A stretch of 38,295 nucleotides of DNA, from contig JAFGRD010000080.1 in the NCBI GenBank assembly GCA_016935315.1, positions 1-38,295 of the forward strand, in the 5' to 3' direction. The stretch is from Pirellulales bacterium. Its GTDB lineage: Bacteria > Planctomycetota > Planctomycetia > Pirellulales > Thermoguttaceae. The notes below the pieces were generated by a model that saw nothing but the letters and a program-made list of their open reading frames with translations, made no database searches and was not told where the DNA came from. A program made the translations under genes and the position numbers. How positions within the stretch are numbered: position 1 is the first letter of the stretch; each line of letters starts with the position of its first letter. This document shows, one piece after another, positions 7,357-16,567 of the stretch.

Positions 7357-9885
7357 ATGGGTTGCTGCGTTTCGGTACTGGCCGTGTTGCTGAGCATCGG
7401 GATTGCAGGGCCGTCCAGCGGCGGAGCCGAGGAATCGGCCGGCTGGCGGAAGCTGGACGAGAACCCGGTGCTGGGTGGGGACCTGGGCACCTGCTTCGAC
7501 GTCTGCGTGTTGCGGGAAGACGCGAAGTTTCGCATGTGGTTCTCCTGGCGCCCCAGGGCCAGCGTAGCCCTGGTGGAAAGCCGCGACGGTGTGCACTGGA
7601 GCGAGCCGGTTGTCGTGCTGGGGCCCAATCCGAAAACGGATTGGGAGGAGCGGATCAACCGCCCGGCCGTGCTCAAACGTGGCGACACGTACCACATGTG
7701 GTACACGGGCCAGAGCCGCGAGCGATCGTGGATCGGCTATGCGACCAGCCCGGACGGCGTCCACTGGACGCGCAGCAGCCCCCGGCCCGTGCTCTCGGCC
7801 GAGCCGGGCTGGGAGCAGGAAATCGCCGTGATGTGCCCGCACGTTTTGTGGGACGAGCAGCAGCAGATGTATCGCATGTGGTATTCGGGCGGCGAGCAGA
7901 ACGAGCCCAACGCGATCGGCTACGCCACCAGCCGCGATGGGATCCGATGGACGCGGCACCGGGACAACCCAATTTTCCGCGCGGACACCGACGGCACGTG
8001 GGAGAGGCACAAGGTGACGGCATGCCAGGTGATTCGCGAAGGCCCGTGGCACGTGATGTTCTACATCGGCTTCGCCGACGAGCACACGGCGCAGATCGGC
8101 ATCGCCCGCTCGCGCGACGGCATCAGCGACTGGCAACGACACCCGGCCAATCCGATCCTCCGCGCGCGGGTGAATCGCGACGCCTGGGACTACGACGCGT
8201 GTTACAAGCCGTACGCGATCTTTCACGACGGGCGGTGGATGCTCTGGTACAACGGGCGGAAGGGGGGCGTGGAGCAGATCGGCCTGGCGACGCACCCGGG
8301 CCGTCGGCTGTGGCCCGAGCCGGACGCGACTGCTGCCGGGCCCGCCGCCGAGCCGGCCGTGCTGGAGGCGGATACGTTTCGCCGTTACGTGGACGATTTC
8401 AACCGCCACGACGAGGAGCTGTACGTCCAGCACATCGACAACGCCGCCGCGTGGCAGTTTCTGCGCAAAAACGTTCCACTGCTGGAGTGTCCGGACAAGG
8501 AGTTGGAAAAAACCTACTACTTCCGCTGGTGGACCTATCGCAAGCACATCAAGCAGACGCCCGACGGATTCGTGATTACGGAGTTTCTGCCGGCGGTTGA
8601 TTGGGCGGGCAAGCACAACACGATCAGTTGCGCGGCCGGGCACCATTTTTACGAGGGCCGCTGGTTGCACACGGGCAAGTACCTTGACGACTACGCCCGG
8701 TTTTGGTTCCGGCGCGGCGGCGAGCCTCGGCGATACAGTTTCTGGGCGGCCGACGCCCTTTGGGCCCGCCACCTGGTCCACCCGAATCGCGAGCTGCTGG
8801 TCGATCTGCTGCCGGACCTGACGGCCAGCTATCAGGCTTGGGAAGACAGCCGCCGCGATGCCAACGGGCTGTTCTGGCAGATCGACGATCGCGACGGCAT
8901 GGAGGTCTCGATCGGCGGCAGCGGCTACCGGGCGACGATCAACAGCTACCAGTACGGCGACGCCCTGGCGATCGCGAACATCGCCGAGCTGGCGGGCAAT
9001 CGGCCGGCCGCCGCCTGCTATCGCGATAAGGCGGAACAGATTCGGCGGTTGGTCCAGGAGCACCTTTGGGACGAGGAAGCGGGGTTCTACAAGGTCGTGC
9101 CGCGGGCGGCGGCCGGCAGTGCATCGAGTGCGTTGCCGCGGGCGGACGTCCGCGAGCTGCACGGCTATACGCCCTGGTATTTCGGTCTGCCCGGCCCCCG
9201 GCAGGCCGTGGCGTGGCGCCCACTGATGGATCCCGAGGGGTTCTTCGCGCCCTACGGGCCGACGACGGCCGAGCGGCGGCATCCGAGGTTCGCCGTTTCC
9301 TACCAGGGCCACGAATGCCAATGGAACGGGCCGAGCTGGCCCTACGCCACCTCGGTGACACTGACCGCCCTGGCCAACCTCTTAAACGGTCCGCCGCAAG
9401 AGCACATCGGCGCGAAGGACTATTTCGAGTTGCTGAAGATCTACGCCCGATCGCACCGGCTGAAGCGAGACGACGGCCGCGTCGTGCCTTGGATCGACGA
9501 GAACCTGAACCCGCTGACCGGCGACTGGATCGCGCGCACCCGGCTGAAGACGTGGCGGGACGGCGATTGGTCGCCGGGCAAGGGTGGCAAGGAGCGGGGC
9601 AAGGACTACAACCATTCGACGTTCTGCGACCTGGTGATCAGCGGCTTGATCGGTCTGCGGCCCCGGGCGGACGACACGATCGAAGTCCACCCGCTGGTCC
9701 CGCCGGACACGTGGGACTACTTCTGCCTGGACAACGTCCGCTATCACGGCCACACCTTGACCGTCCTTTGGGACAAGACCGGCCGGCGGTACGGCGGCGC
9801 GGCCGGACTGCGGGTGCTCCGCGACGGCCGGGAGATCATCCGCTCGCCGGAGATCCAGCGTCTGACGTTCTCCGCGGAAGAGTGA
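7357..9885 (+). CDS. Secreted glycoside hydrolase: five-bladed propeller fused to an (alpha/alpha)6 GH63/MGH1-like domain
   Basis: An 842-residue protein with a short signal sequence (hydrophobic run to about residue 22). Residues 25-325 carry repeated DG(V/I)HW or DGIRW motifs and MW(Y/F) strands (VESRDGVHW, MWYTGQS, MWYSGGE, LWYNGRKGG), as in the GH32/43/130-type five-bladed propeller. Residues 340-842 resemble the GH63 / mannosylglycerate-hydrolase-like (alpha/alpha)6 barrel, with YFRWWTYRKHI, DGMEVSIGG (Asp513, candidate acid), GHECQWNGPSWPY (Glu653, candidate base; Trp656 onward) and a terminal beta-sandwich with the usual HPL(V)P block. GAGGAG precedes the ATG. It opens the co-directional carbohydrate block. 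The catalytic residue choices are by analogy, and the substrate is unknown; the propeller half may bind rather than cleave. Confidence 0.85.
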   Translation: MGCCVSVLAVLLSIGIAGPSSGGAEESAGWRKLDENPVLGGDLGTCFDVCVLREDAKFRMWFSWRPRASVALVESRDGVHWSEPVVVLGPNPKTDWEERINRPAVLKRGDTYHMWYTGQSRERSWIGYATSPDGVHWTRSSPRPVLSAEPGWEQEIAVMCPHVLWDEQQQMYRMWYSGGEQNEPNAIGYATSRDGIRWTRHRDNPIFRADTDGTWERHKVTACQVIREGPWHVMFYIGFADEHTAQIGIARSRDGISDWQRHPANPILRARVNRDAWDYDACYKPYAIFHDGRWMLWYNGRKGGVEQIGLATHPGRRLWPEPDATAAGPAAEPAVLEADTFRRYVDDFNRHDEELYVQHIDNAAAWQFLRKNVPLLECPDKELEKTYYFRWWTYRKHIKQTPDGFVITEFLPAVDWAGKHNTISCAAGHHFYEGRWLHTGKYLDDYARFWFRRGGEPRRYSFWAADALWARHLVHPNRELLVDLLPDLTASYQAWEDSRRDANGLFWQIDDRDGMEVSIGGSGYRATINSYQYGDALAIANIAELAGNRPAAACYRDKAEQIRRLVQEHLWDEEAGFYKVVPRAAAGSASSALPRADVRELHGYTPWYFGLPGPRQAVAWRPLMDPEGFFAPYGPTTAERRHPRFAVSYQGHECQWNGPSWPYATSVTLTALANLLNGPPQEHIGAKDYFELLKIYARSHRLKRDDGRVVPWIDENLNPLTGDWIARTRLKTWRDGDWSPGKGGKERGKDYNHSTFCDLVISGLIGLRPRADDTIEVHPLVPPDTWDYFCLDNVRYHGHTLTVLWDKTGRRYGGAAGLRVLRDGREIIRSPEIQRLTFSAEE

Positions 9886-9909
9886 TAAATAATTGTGACA
9901 GGGGGGAAT

Positions 9910-9942
9910 CGCGTTTCGTCGCGGTTGCCGCGTCCATATAAT
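9910..9942 (+). promoter_or_regulatory. Putative promoter of the GH2-type gene
   Basis: A perfect TATAAT lies at 9937-9942, about 70 nt before the ATG at 10013. The -35 region is poor (TTTCGT at 9914-9919, 17-nt spacing). That -35 sits in the loop of a short inverted repeat CGCG (9910-9913) and CGCG (9920-9923), a possible operator. The upstream gene ends in tandem stops TGA-TAA at 9883-9888. Confidence 0.5.
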
Positions 9943-10012
9943 GGAGACTTGAATCCATTCCGCCACCTGGGGTGCCACGGCACGCCCACCCGCCAACAAA
10001 CGGAGCAATGAA

Positions 10013-13000
10013 ATGTTGCAGCCACGCCCTGTTTTGCTGACCGCTCTCGTTGCGTTCCTGCCGTTCTTTCCCTGCCCGTTGCCGGCCACCGATGCGGCCG
10101 GCGCGGAATTCGTCTGGCTGGAGGGCGAACGACCGTCGGCGACAAACATCGAGGTTCAGCGATCCGGCTGGGGCAACACGCAGTTCCTTTCCGAGGGCAA
10201 CTGGCTGCACTGCAGCATCGAGGCGGGCAAGGTCGACGGCGAGGTGCCCGATGAGGGTGTCAGCCTGAAGTATGCCTTCGGGGCCCCGAAAGACGCGACC
10301 TATCAGGTATGGAGCCGGGTCGGTTTCGAGTTCGTCCGTTCGTCTTTCGACTGGCGGATCGACGGTGGGCCGTGGAAGCGGGTTGCCCCGGACCAGCTCA
10401 CGACGGACTTGATGGAGATCGCCAACTGGTGCGAGGTCGCCTGGCTGCACTTGGGGGACCAGCCCCTGAAGGCCGGGAGCCACACGTTCGAGTTCCGCCT
10501 GCCCAAGCTGAAGAATGACGAAGGGAAGACGCAGCGGATCCTGTTCGCTTGCGACGCGGTTTGCCTAACGGTCGGCCAGTTCGCGCCGAACTCGAAATTC
10601 AAGCCCGACGAAGACGGTCGCGACGAGCGGGATCGACAGGCGTCGGAGACGGTCTTCAAGCTGCCCGGGCCGTCGGCCCCGGCGGCGCGGGCCTCGGTTT
10701 CGCTGGCCGGCTTGTGGGAGATCTGCCGCCACGACGAGCAGATGCCCGGGGCGGTCGCCGAACCGATTCGCGACTTGCCCAGGGCGCCTCACTGGAAAGC
10801 CATCTCCGTGCCGGGCGACAAGAACCAGTTGCGCCCCGACCTGTTGTTTGCCCATCGGCTTTGGTACCGCACGCGGGTTGCGGTGCCCGCCTCGATGGCC
10901 GGCCGGGCGTTCCACCTGGATTTTCCGTACAACAACCTGAACACGACCGTGTACGTCAACGGCGTGCTCTGCGGTTTCCAGAAGAATCCGTTCGTGCGAT
11001 TCCAGATCGACGTAACGCCCGGCATTCGCACCGGTGAGGTGAACGAGATTTGGGTGGGAATTCGCGACGCCTACTACGGCCGGTCGGCCGACCCCGGGCG
11101 TCCCTTGAAGCTCCGCAAGACGTTCAACATTCCCCTGAGCTATCTTAGCGAGGGTTTCCAGGACCTGGACTATCCCGTCTGGAATTGTCCGCAGTCCGGC
11201 ATCCTCGGCACGCCGACGCTGGTGGCCGCCGGCGGCGTCTACACGGCCGACGTGTTCGTGAAACCGTCGGTGGCCGGAAAGCGCTTGGACGCCGAAATCA
11301 CGCTCCGCAACACGTCCGCGCGGGACGCCGCGGGCGAGATTCGCTGGGAAGCGGTGGAGGAGAAGACGGGGGCCGTGGCACAGGCGTTCGCGCCCGCGCC
11401 GATCCGGGTGCCCGCCGGCAAGGACCAGGTGCTCAACGTTTCCGGCGCTTGGGAAAACCCCAAGCTCTGGTGGCCGGACTCACCGCACCTGTACCTGTTG
11501 CGCACCACGGTCGTCGTCGAGGGAAAGCCGGTCGACGTGCAGCAGACGCTGTTCGGCTTTCGCGAGTGGCGCGTGGAGGGCCCCCAGTTCACACTCAACG
11601 GCGTTGTCTGGCACATGTGGGCGGACCTGGTGGGCGTGCAGTCCAGCCCCGAGGCCTGGCTGGAGGCCTACCGGCGCACGAATCAACGCACGACGCGGCT
11701 GAGCACCGCCGGCCAGGCGAGCCACGATTCACGGTGGCTGGGCATGGAGCCCCAGGAGGCGCTGGAGTTCTGCGACCGCCACGGCGTAGTGGTCCGCCGC
11801 AACACGACCTTGGACGGCGAGAGGATCGGCAACAATTTCAGCGAGAGCGATCCGGAGACGCGCCGCCAGCAGGGTGGTTCGGAGTTGAAGCTGGCGCTGA
11901 TGAAGAACTGGCGCGACCAGTGTGTCGCCCAGGTCAAGGGCGAGCGCAACCATCCCTCCATCCAGATTTGGACGATCGAGAACGAGTTCGCCTTCATCAA
12001 CTTGATCAACCTGCTGGGCAACTCGCCCAACATGGATCGCTACGAAGAGGAGATCACCAGAACGCACGACGCGGTCATGGCGGTCGACCCGACGCGCTCG
12101 GTGATGATCGACGGCGGCGGGGCGACCAAGGCCAACACGCTGGGCGTCCACGGCGATCACTACGTGGCAACGCTCGATACGCGGTATCCCGACCTGGCCT
12201 ACGAGCCGTTTGTCGAAGGCGGCGGGCGCGGCCGCTGGAAGTGGGACCAGCAGCGCCCGCGATTCATCGGCGAGGATTGGTACGCCACCGGCATCAACCC
12301 GGCCGACTATGCGATGTGGGGCGGGGAGGTCGCCTTCCAGGGCAAAGCCGCCACGCGCGACGCCGTGGCCTTGATCTACCGAATGCTCAACGAGGGTTAC
12401 CGCTGGGGCGGCCACTACGCCGCCTGGCACTTCTGGCTCGGCGGCGAGGGCGGTCCCGCCCAGTGGGGCGCCAACCAACCGCGGGCCGTGTTCGTGCGGC
12501 AGTGGGACTGGACGTTCGGATCGCAGCAGCGCGTCGGGCGGACCTTCGGCATCTTCAACGATACCCAATACGCCGACCCCATCACGTTCACGCGCCGGCT
12601 GGTGCTCGACGGCACAGAGGTCTACGCAAAGAACACGACCCACCGCGTGGCGCCCGGCACGGCGGAGAAGTTCGAGGAGACGATCTCGCTGCCGTCGGTT
12701 GCCCAGCGCCAAGAGGCCGAGCTGCAATTGGCGCTAAGCGTCGGCGGCAAAGAGGTCTATCACGACACCAAGGCGGTTTCCATTCTGCCGAAACCGGCTG
12801 CCGGCGGGATTCCCTCGGGAGCGCTGGCTGTCTTCGATCCGGCGGGTCAGGCGCGGGCGCTGCTGGACGATCTCGGCGTGCCGCTGCGAAGTGTTGCGTC
12901 GCTCGATGCGTTGCCGGCCGACGCCAAGGTGCTGCTGGTCGGGCGCGACGCCATCGAGGAGGATCAGAGCACGTCGACCCGATTGGCCGTGTACGCCTCG

Positions 13001-15190
13001 CAGGGACGCTCCGTGGTCGTCCTCGACCAGTCCAGCCCGCTGAAGTACCAGGCCGTTCCGGCCGAAATGAAGCTGGCCCCGCGAACCAAGCGAAGCGACT
13101 TCGGCGAGGAAGTACCGGCCGCCGACGGCCGCACGGCGTTTATTGAGGACGCGTCGCACCCGGGTTTTGAAGGCCTGAAGAACAAGGACTTCTTCACCTG
13201 GGGCCCGGACCACCTGGTGTTCCGCAACGCGTACCTTAAGCCCACGCGGGGCGCGAAGAGCCTGGTGCAATGCGGGCCGCGGCTGGAGTATTCGGCGCTG
13301 GTCGAGGTGCCGGTGGGCAAGGGGGTGATGTACCTCAGCCAATTGGACCTCGGCGCCAAGCTGGAGGTCAATCCGGTCGCGCGGCAACTGCTGCTGAACC
13401 TGATCCGCGCCGGCTTGGATTACCGGTTGGAGTTTGCCGAGGTGGCCACCGTGATTACCGACCTGCAGTTGGGCAAGGCCGTCGATGCCGTGGGCTTGCG
13501 GTATTCCAAGGCGGCGGACCCTCTGGCGACGATCCGGGATACGGCGAATAAGATCGCGATCGTTTCTGCGACGCCGGAGCACCTCGCGCAATTGGCCGTC
13601 GAGGAGCCGGCGCTGAGGGCGTTCTGGAAGCGCGGCGGGACGCTGATGCTCTGCGGGCTGACGCCGGAGGGCCTGGCCGACTTCAACCGGATTGTCGGCG
13701 TCGATCACGTCCTCCGGCCGTTTCAGCGGGAGCGGGTGACCTTCCCGCCGGTGCGAAACCCGCTGACGGCGGGCCTGACCGTGGGCGACATCGTGATGTT
13801 GTCCGGGAAGCGCATCTTCGGCTGGACGGCCGACGAGTACGTTGCCTCGGACGTTTACACGCACGTGGTCGACCTGGAGGACATGGCCCCGTTCGCCAAG
13901 AGCGGCTTCTTCGCCATGGACAACATCGTCAACGGCTTCGTCGGCTCCGACGGCTGGCCGCTGATCATCGACTTCGAGTATCCGACCGACGGCAAACCGT
14001 ACGAGATCCACTTGGACCTTCCCAGGGAAGAGACCATCGTGGAGTACACGCACGATCAGTCGGTCAACTACAACCCCACGACGCGCATTGCCTTGTTGTT
14101 CGACGGGAAAGACCGCGTCGAATTCGATCTGGACACCAGCGGGGACGCGGCGACCTTTGCGATCGAGCCACCCCGCCGGGCCCGGCGCGTCACGGTGCAA
14201 CTGCTGCAGTGGCAGTCCGATCCCAACAAGCGGCCGATTGTCGGTATCGACAATATCGCCTTGAAAGTGCAACGCAGCCCGCAGTGGAAAGCCACCGTCA
14301 AGCCGATGCTGAATCTGGGCGGCATGGTGCAATACGTCAAGGGCGACGGCGGCGTCGTGCTGTGCAATCTGAACTTCCTCGACAGCGAAGCGGTGCCGAT
14401 CAACCAGGCCAAAAAGCGGACGATTTTGGCCACCGTGCTGCGCAATCTCAGGGCGCCGTTTACCGGCGGGCGAACCGTGCTGGCCGGGGGCGACCTGGCC
14501 TGTACGCCGCTGGACATCCATACCAAGGCAACCACCTACAAGGACGGGCGGGGCTGGTTCGGAGACAAGAACCGGACGTTCGAGGCGCTGCCCTCCGGCG
14601 AGCATGATTTCGCCGGCGTGCGCTACAACGTCTACGAAATGCCCACGTCCCCCGTGCCCCAGGTGCTGATGCTCGGCGGCGACGGGGTGCCCGGCAATCC
14701 TCCGGCGGAGATCAAAGGTATCCCAGTGGGCTGCAAGGCCGACGCGTTGTTCTTTCTGCAGACGGCCCGCGTGGACCGTCGCCTGAACGACCGCCAACGG
14801 CGGGAGGGCAGGCAGTTGGAGATGTTCCGTTACATCGTCCACTATGCCGACGGCAGCGAGGCGGTGGTTCCCGTGATCAGCGAGGTTCACATCGAGGACT
14901 ATCGGCAACAGAAGCCGCAAGCGTTGCCCGGCGCACAGTTGGCCTGGACGCGGCCCTATGCCGGCAGCGACACTTCGGCCGCCGCCTACGCCATGCAGTG
15001 GAACAATCCGCGCCCGGACGTGGAGATTGCCAGCATCGACATGGTCTATGGCCCCGAGCGATGCGGCGTGCCCTGCCTGATTGCGGTGACGGCCGCGACC
15101 GCCCAACAGCCAGGGCGTTTGGGGAATACAATGCCGGTCAAGAGCAGCATCACCGCACAAACCCCGAAGGGGTTTTACCTGCTACAATAG
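10013..15190 (+). CDS. Very large secreted GH2-type glycoside hydrolase with C-terminal GATase-like domains
   Basis: A 1725-residue protein with a signal peptide (to about Ala27). Approximate order: 30-200 beta-sandwich carbohydrate-binding-like domain; 225-390 GH2 sugar-binding jelly roll (LWYRTRVAVP, VYVNGVLCGFQKNPF); 400-510 Ig-like; 515-880 TIM barrel; 940-1145 and 1165-1290 two Rossmann-like glutamine-amidotransferase-like folds (VLLVGRDAIEED; FWKRGGTLMLCG); 1290-1725 further beta domains. The GH2 signature NHPSIQIWTIENE gives acid/base Glu658, and RFIGEDW gives the candidate nucleophile Glu754, so the barrel looks active. The GATase-like parts lack a Cys-His-Glu triad and are probably structural, as in beta-galactosidase trimerisation domains. 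The start at 10013 has CGGAG 7 nt upstream; the ATG at 10008 is out of frame. Substrate class (galactoside, glucuronide, mannoside) cannot be told. Confidence 0.85.
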   Translation: MLQPRPVLLTALVAFLPFFPCPLPATDAAGAEFVWLEGERPSATNIEVQRSGWGNTQFLSEGNWLHCSIEAGKVDGEVPDEGVSLKYAFGAPKDATYQVWSRVGFEFVRSSFDWRIDGGPWKRVAPDQLTTDLMEIANWCEVAWLHLGDQPLKAGSHTFEFRLPKLKNDEGKTQRILFACDAVCLTVGQFAPNSKFKPDEDGRDERDRQASETVFKLPGPSAPAARASVSLAGLWEICRHDEQMPGAVAEPIRDLPRAPHWKAISVPGDKNQLRPDLLFAHRLWYRTRVAVPASMAGRAFHLDFPYNNLNTTVYVNGVLCGFQKNPFVRFQIDVTPGIRTGEVNEIWVGIRDAYYGRSADPGRPLKLRKTFNIPLSYLSEGFQDLDYPVWNCPQSGILGTPTLVAAGGVYTADVFVKPSVAGKRLDAEITLRNTSARDAAGEIRWEAVEEKTGAVAQAFAPAPIRVPAGKDQVLNVSGAWENPKLWWPDSPHLYLLRTTVVVEGKPVDVQQTLFGFREWRVEGPQFTLNGVVWHMWADLVGVQSSPEAWLEAYRRTNQRTTRLSTAGQASHDSRWLGMEPQEALEFCDRHGVVVRRNTTLDGERIGNNFSESDPETRRQQGGSELKLALMKNWRDQCVAQVKGERNHPSIQIWTIENEFAFINLINLLGNSPNMDRYEEEITRTHDAVMAVDPTRSVMIDGGGATKANTLGVHGDHYVATLDTRYPDLAYEPFVEGGGRGRWKWDQQRPRFIGEDWYATGINPADYAMWGGEVAFQGKAATRDAVALIYRMLNEGYRWGGHYAAWHFWLGGEGGPAQWGANQPRAVFVRQWDWTFGSQQRVGRTFGIFNDTQYADPITFTRRLVLDGTEVYAKNTTHRVAPGTAEKFEETISLPSVAQRQEAELQLALSVGGKEVYHDTKAVSILPKPAAGGIPSGALAVFDPAGQARALLDDLGVPLRSVASLDALPADAKVLLVGRDAIEEDQSTSTRLAVYASQGRSVVVLDQSSPLKYQAVPAEMKLAPRTKRSDFGEEVPAADGRTAFIEDASHPGFEGLKNKDFFTWGPDHLVFRNAYLKPTRGAKSLVQCGPRLEYSALVEVPVGKGVMYLSQLDLGAKLEVNPVARQLLLNLIRAGLDYRLEFAEVATVITDLQLGKAVDAVGLRYSKAADPLATIRDTANKIAIVSATPEHLAQLAVEEPALRAFWKRGGTLMLCGLTPEGLADFNRIVGVDHVLRPFQRERVTFPPVRNPLTAGLTVGDIVMLSGKRIFGWTADEYVASDVYTHVVDLEDMAPFAKSGFFAMDNIVNGFVGSDGWPLIIDFEYPTDGKPYEIHLDLPREETIVEYTHDQSVNYNPTTRIALLFDGKDRVEFDLDTSGDAATFAIEPPRRARRVTVQLLQWQSDPNKRPIVGIDNIALKVQRSPQWKATVKPMLNLGGMVQYVKGDGGVVLCNLNFLDSEAVPINQAKKRTILATVLRNLRAPFTGGRTVLAGGDLACTPLDIHTKATTYKDGRGWFGDKNRTFEALPSGEHDFAGVRYNVYEMPTSPVPQVLMLGGDGVPGNPPAEIKGIPVGCKADALFFLQTARVDRRLNDRQRREGRQLEMFRYIVHYADGSEAVVPVISEVHIEDYRQQKPQALPGAQLAWTRPYAGSDTSAAAYAMQWNNPRPDVEIASIDMVYGPERCGVPCLIAVTAATAQQPGRLGNTMPVKSSITAQTPKGFYLLQ
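15159..15176 (+). terminator. Terminator-like hairpin inside the 3' end of the GH2 gene
   Basis: AAACCCC (15159-15165), loop GAA, GGGGTTT (15169-15175) and one more T: a seven-pair stem whose 3' arm runs into a short T tract, 14 nt before the end of the ORF. A TACAAT box at 15183-15188 follows, overlapping the stop, and could start a new transcript for the oxidoreductase at 15215. The T tract is short, so at most partial termination is expected. Confidence 0.35.
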
Positions 15191-15214
15191 ACCATCGCAC
15201 AACAGGAGCTCACC

Positions 15215-16519
15215 ATGCCCCCTCGACTGACACGAAGACGTTTCTTGTACCGCGGTCTGGCTGCCGCCGGCTCCGCGATCGCGGCCCCGTATGTGCTGCC
15301 GGCTTCGGCGCTGGGGAAGAACGGGGCGACGGCGCCCGGCGACCGCGTCTGCATGGGTTTCGTCGGCTTGGGCGGCCAGGGCGGCGGACATCTGTTCGGC
15401 GGCGCCTGGACCTATCTGCCCGGCGGATACCTGGGACGGGACGACGTGCAGGTGCTGGGCGTCTGCGACGTGCAGCGACAACGGGCCGAAGAGGCCAAGG
15501 GGCGCGTCGGGCGGCACTACGCCGAGAGGTCGGGCCAGGGCAGCTACGCCGCGTGCCGGGCGTACGACGACATCCGCGAGTTGGTCGCCAGTCCCGATAT
15601 CGACGCCGTGTTGATCGCCGCCGCCTACCATGCGGCCGCCACGAACTCGCTGGTCGCGCTGCGGGCCGGCAAGGACGTCTACTGCGAGAAGCCCACCAGC
15701 GTGACGATTCGTGCGGGCCGCGCGGTGGCCGAGACGGTGGCCGCCTACGGCCGCGTGTATCAGGCCGGAACGCAGCAGCGATCGGAATACGAGGGCCGCT
15801 TTCGCCGGGCGGTCGAATTGGCTCGCGGCGGCCGGATCGGCCGGCTGCAGCGGGTCTACGCCTACCAGGTCGGCGGCGGTCTGGCCCCGCCGCCCTCGAC
15901 CGACCGTGGCGGTGCGGTGCCGGAGGGCGTCAACTGGGAAGCCTACGTCAACTGTCTGCCCTGGTTCAACTACGACGGCAACACCGGCGCCCATCGGTTC
16001 GGCTGGGGCGACATCAATTGGGGCCAACACCATTACGACATCGCCCAATGGGGCGCCGGCGCCGATCAGACCGGCCCCGAGGAGATCCGGCTGGACGACG
16101 GCAAGCCGGTGTTCCGCTACGCCAACGGGGTCGAGATCCACGGCTGCCCGCCGCCCGGCAAGGGTTGGGACGAAGGCGGCGCGACTTTTGTCGGCACCGA
16201 GGGATCGGTCACCGTGCATCGCAACGTGCTGGTTTCCGATCCACCGGCGCTGCTCCGCGAGGCGCCCGTGCCCAACGATGCGGGCGTGTACTACTCCGAC
16301 AGCCATTCCGGCAACTTCCTGGAGTGCGTGCGGACACGCCAACAGACGATCTGCAACGCGGAGAGCACGCATCGCGCTTCCAGCCTGCTGTTGTTGGGCG
16401 GCATCGCGATGAAGATCGGCCGCACCCTGAAGTGGGATCCGGTGAAGGAGGAGTTCCCCGAGGCGCCGGACGCCAACCGGCTGCTGGCGACGGCGGCGCG
16501 CGAACCGTGGCGGTATTGA
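15215..16519 (+). CDS. Tat-exported Gfo/Idh/MocA-family oxidoreductase
   Basis: A 434-residue protein beginning with a twin-arginine signal (TRRRFLYRGLAAAGS, cleavage near ALG at about residue 34). A Rossmann motif GLGGQGGG follows at about 48-55, then the family signature EKP with catalytic Lys159 (CEKPTS) and the C-terminal alpha/beta dimerisation domain with HYDIAQWG. The family oxidises or reduces sugar carbons with NAD(P); Tat export implies folding with the cofactor in the cytoplasm and action in the periplasm, a combination common in planctomycetes. GGAG lies upstream of the ATG, 24 nt after the GH2 stop. By context it could process a sugar freed by the neighbouring hydrolases; the substrate is inference. 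Confidence 0.92.
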   Translation: MPPRLTRRRFLYRGLAAAGSAIAAPYVLPASALGKNGATAPGDRVCMGFVGLGGQGGGHLFGGAWTYLPGGYLGRDDVQVLGVCDVQRQRAEEAKGRVGRHYAERSGQGSYAACRAYDDIRELVASPDIDAVLIAAAYHAAATNSLVALRAGKDVYCEKPTSVTIRAGRAVAETVAAYGRVYQAGTQQRSEYEGRFRRAVELARGGRIGRLQRVYAYQVGGGLAPPPSTDRGGAVPEGVNWEAYVNCLPWFNYDGNTGAHRFGWGDINWGQHHYDIAQWGAGADQTGPEEIRLDDGKPVFRYANGVEIHGCPPPGKGWDEGGATFVGTEGSVTVHRNVLVSDPPALLREAPVPNDAGVYYSDSHSGNFLECVRTRQQTICNAESTHRASSLLLLGGIAMKIGRTLKWDPVKEEFPEAPDANRLLATAAREPWRY

Positions 16520-16567
16520 GCAAACGTGCATTCCCGGAGTCCACCCGGCATTCAGGAGAATCCTACC

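Noticed and set aside
12734-15160. Long antisense frame in the GH2 gene
   Set aside because: No motif; GC-rich coding DNA often leaves the opposite frame open.
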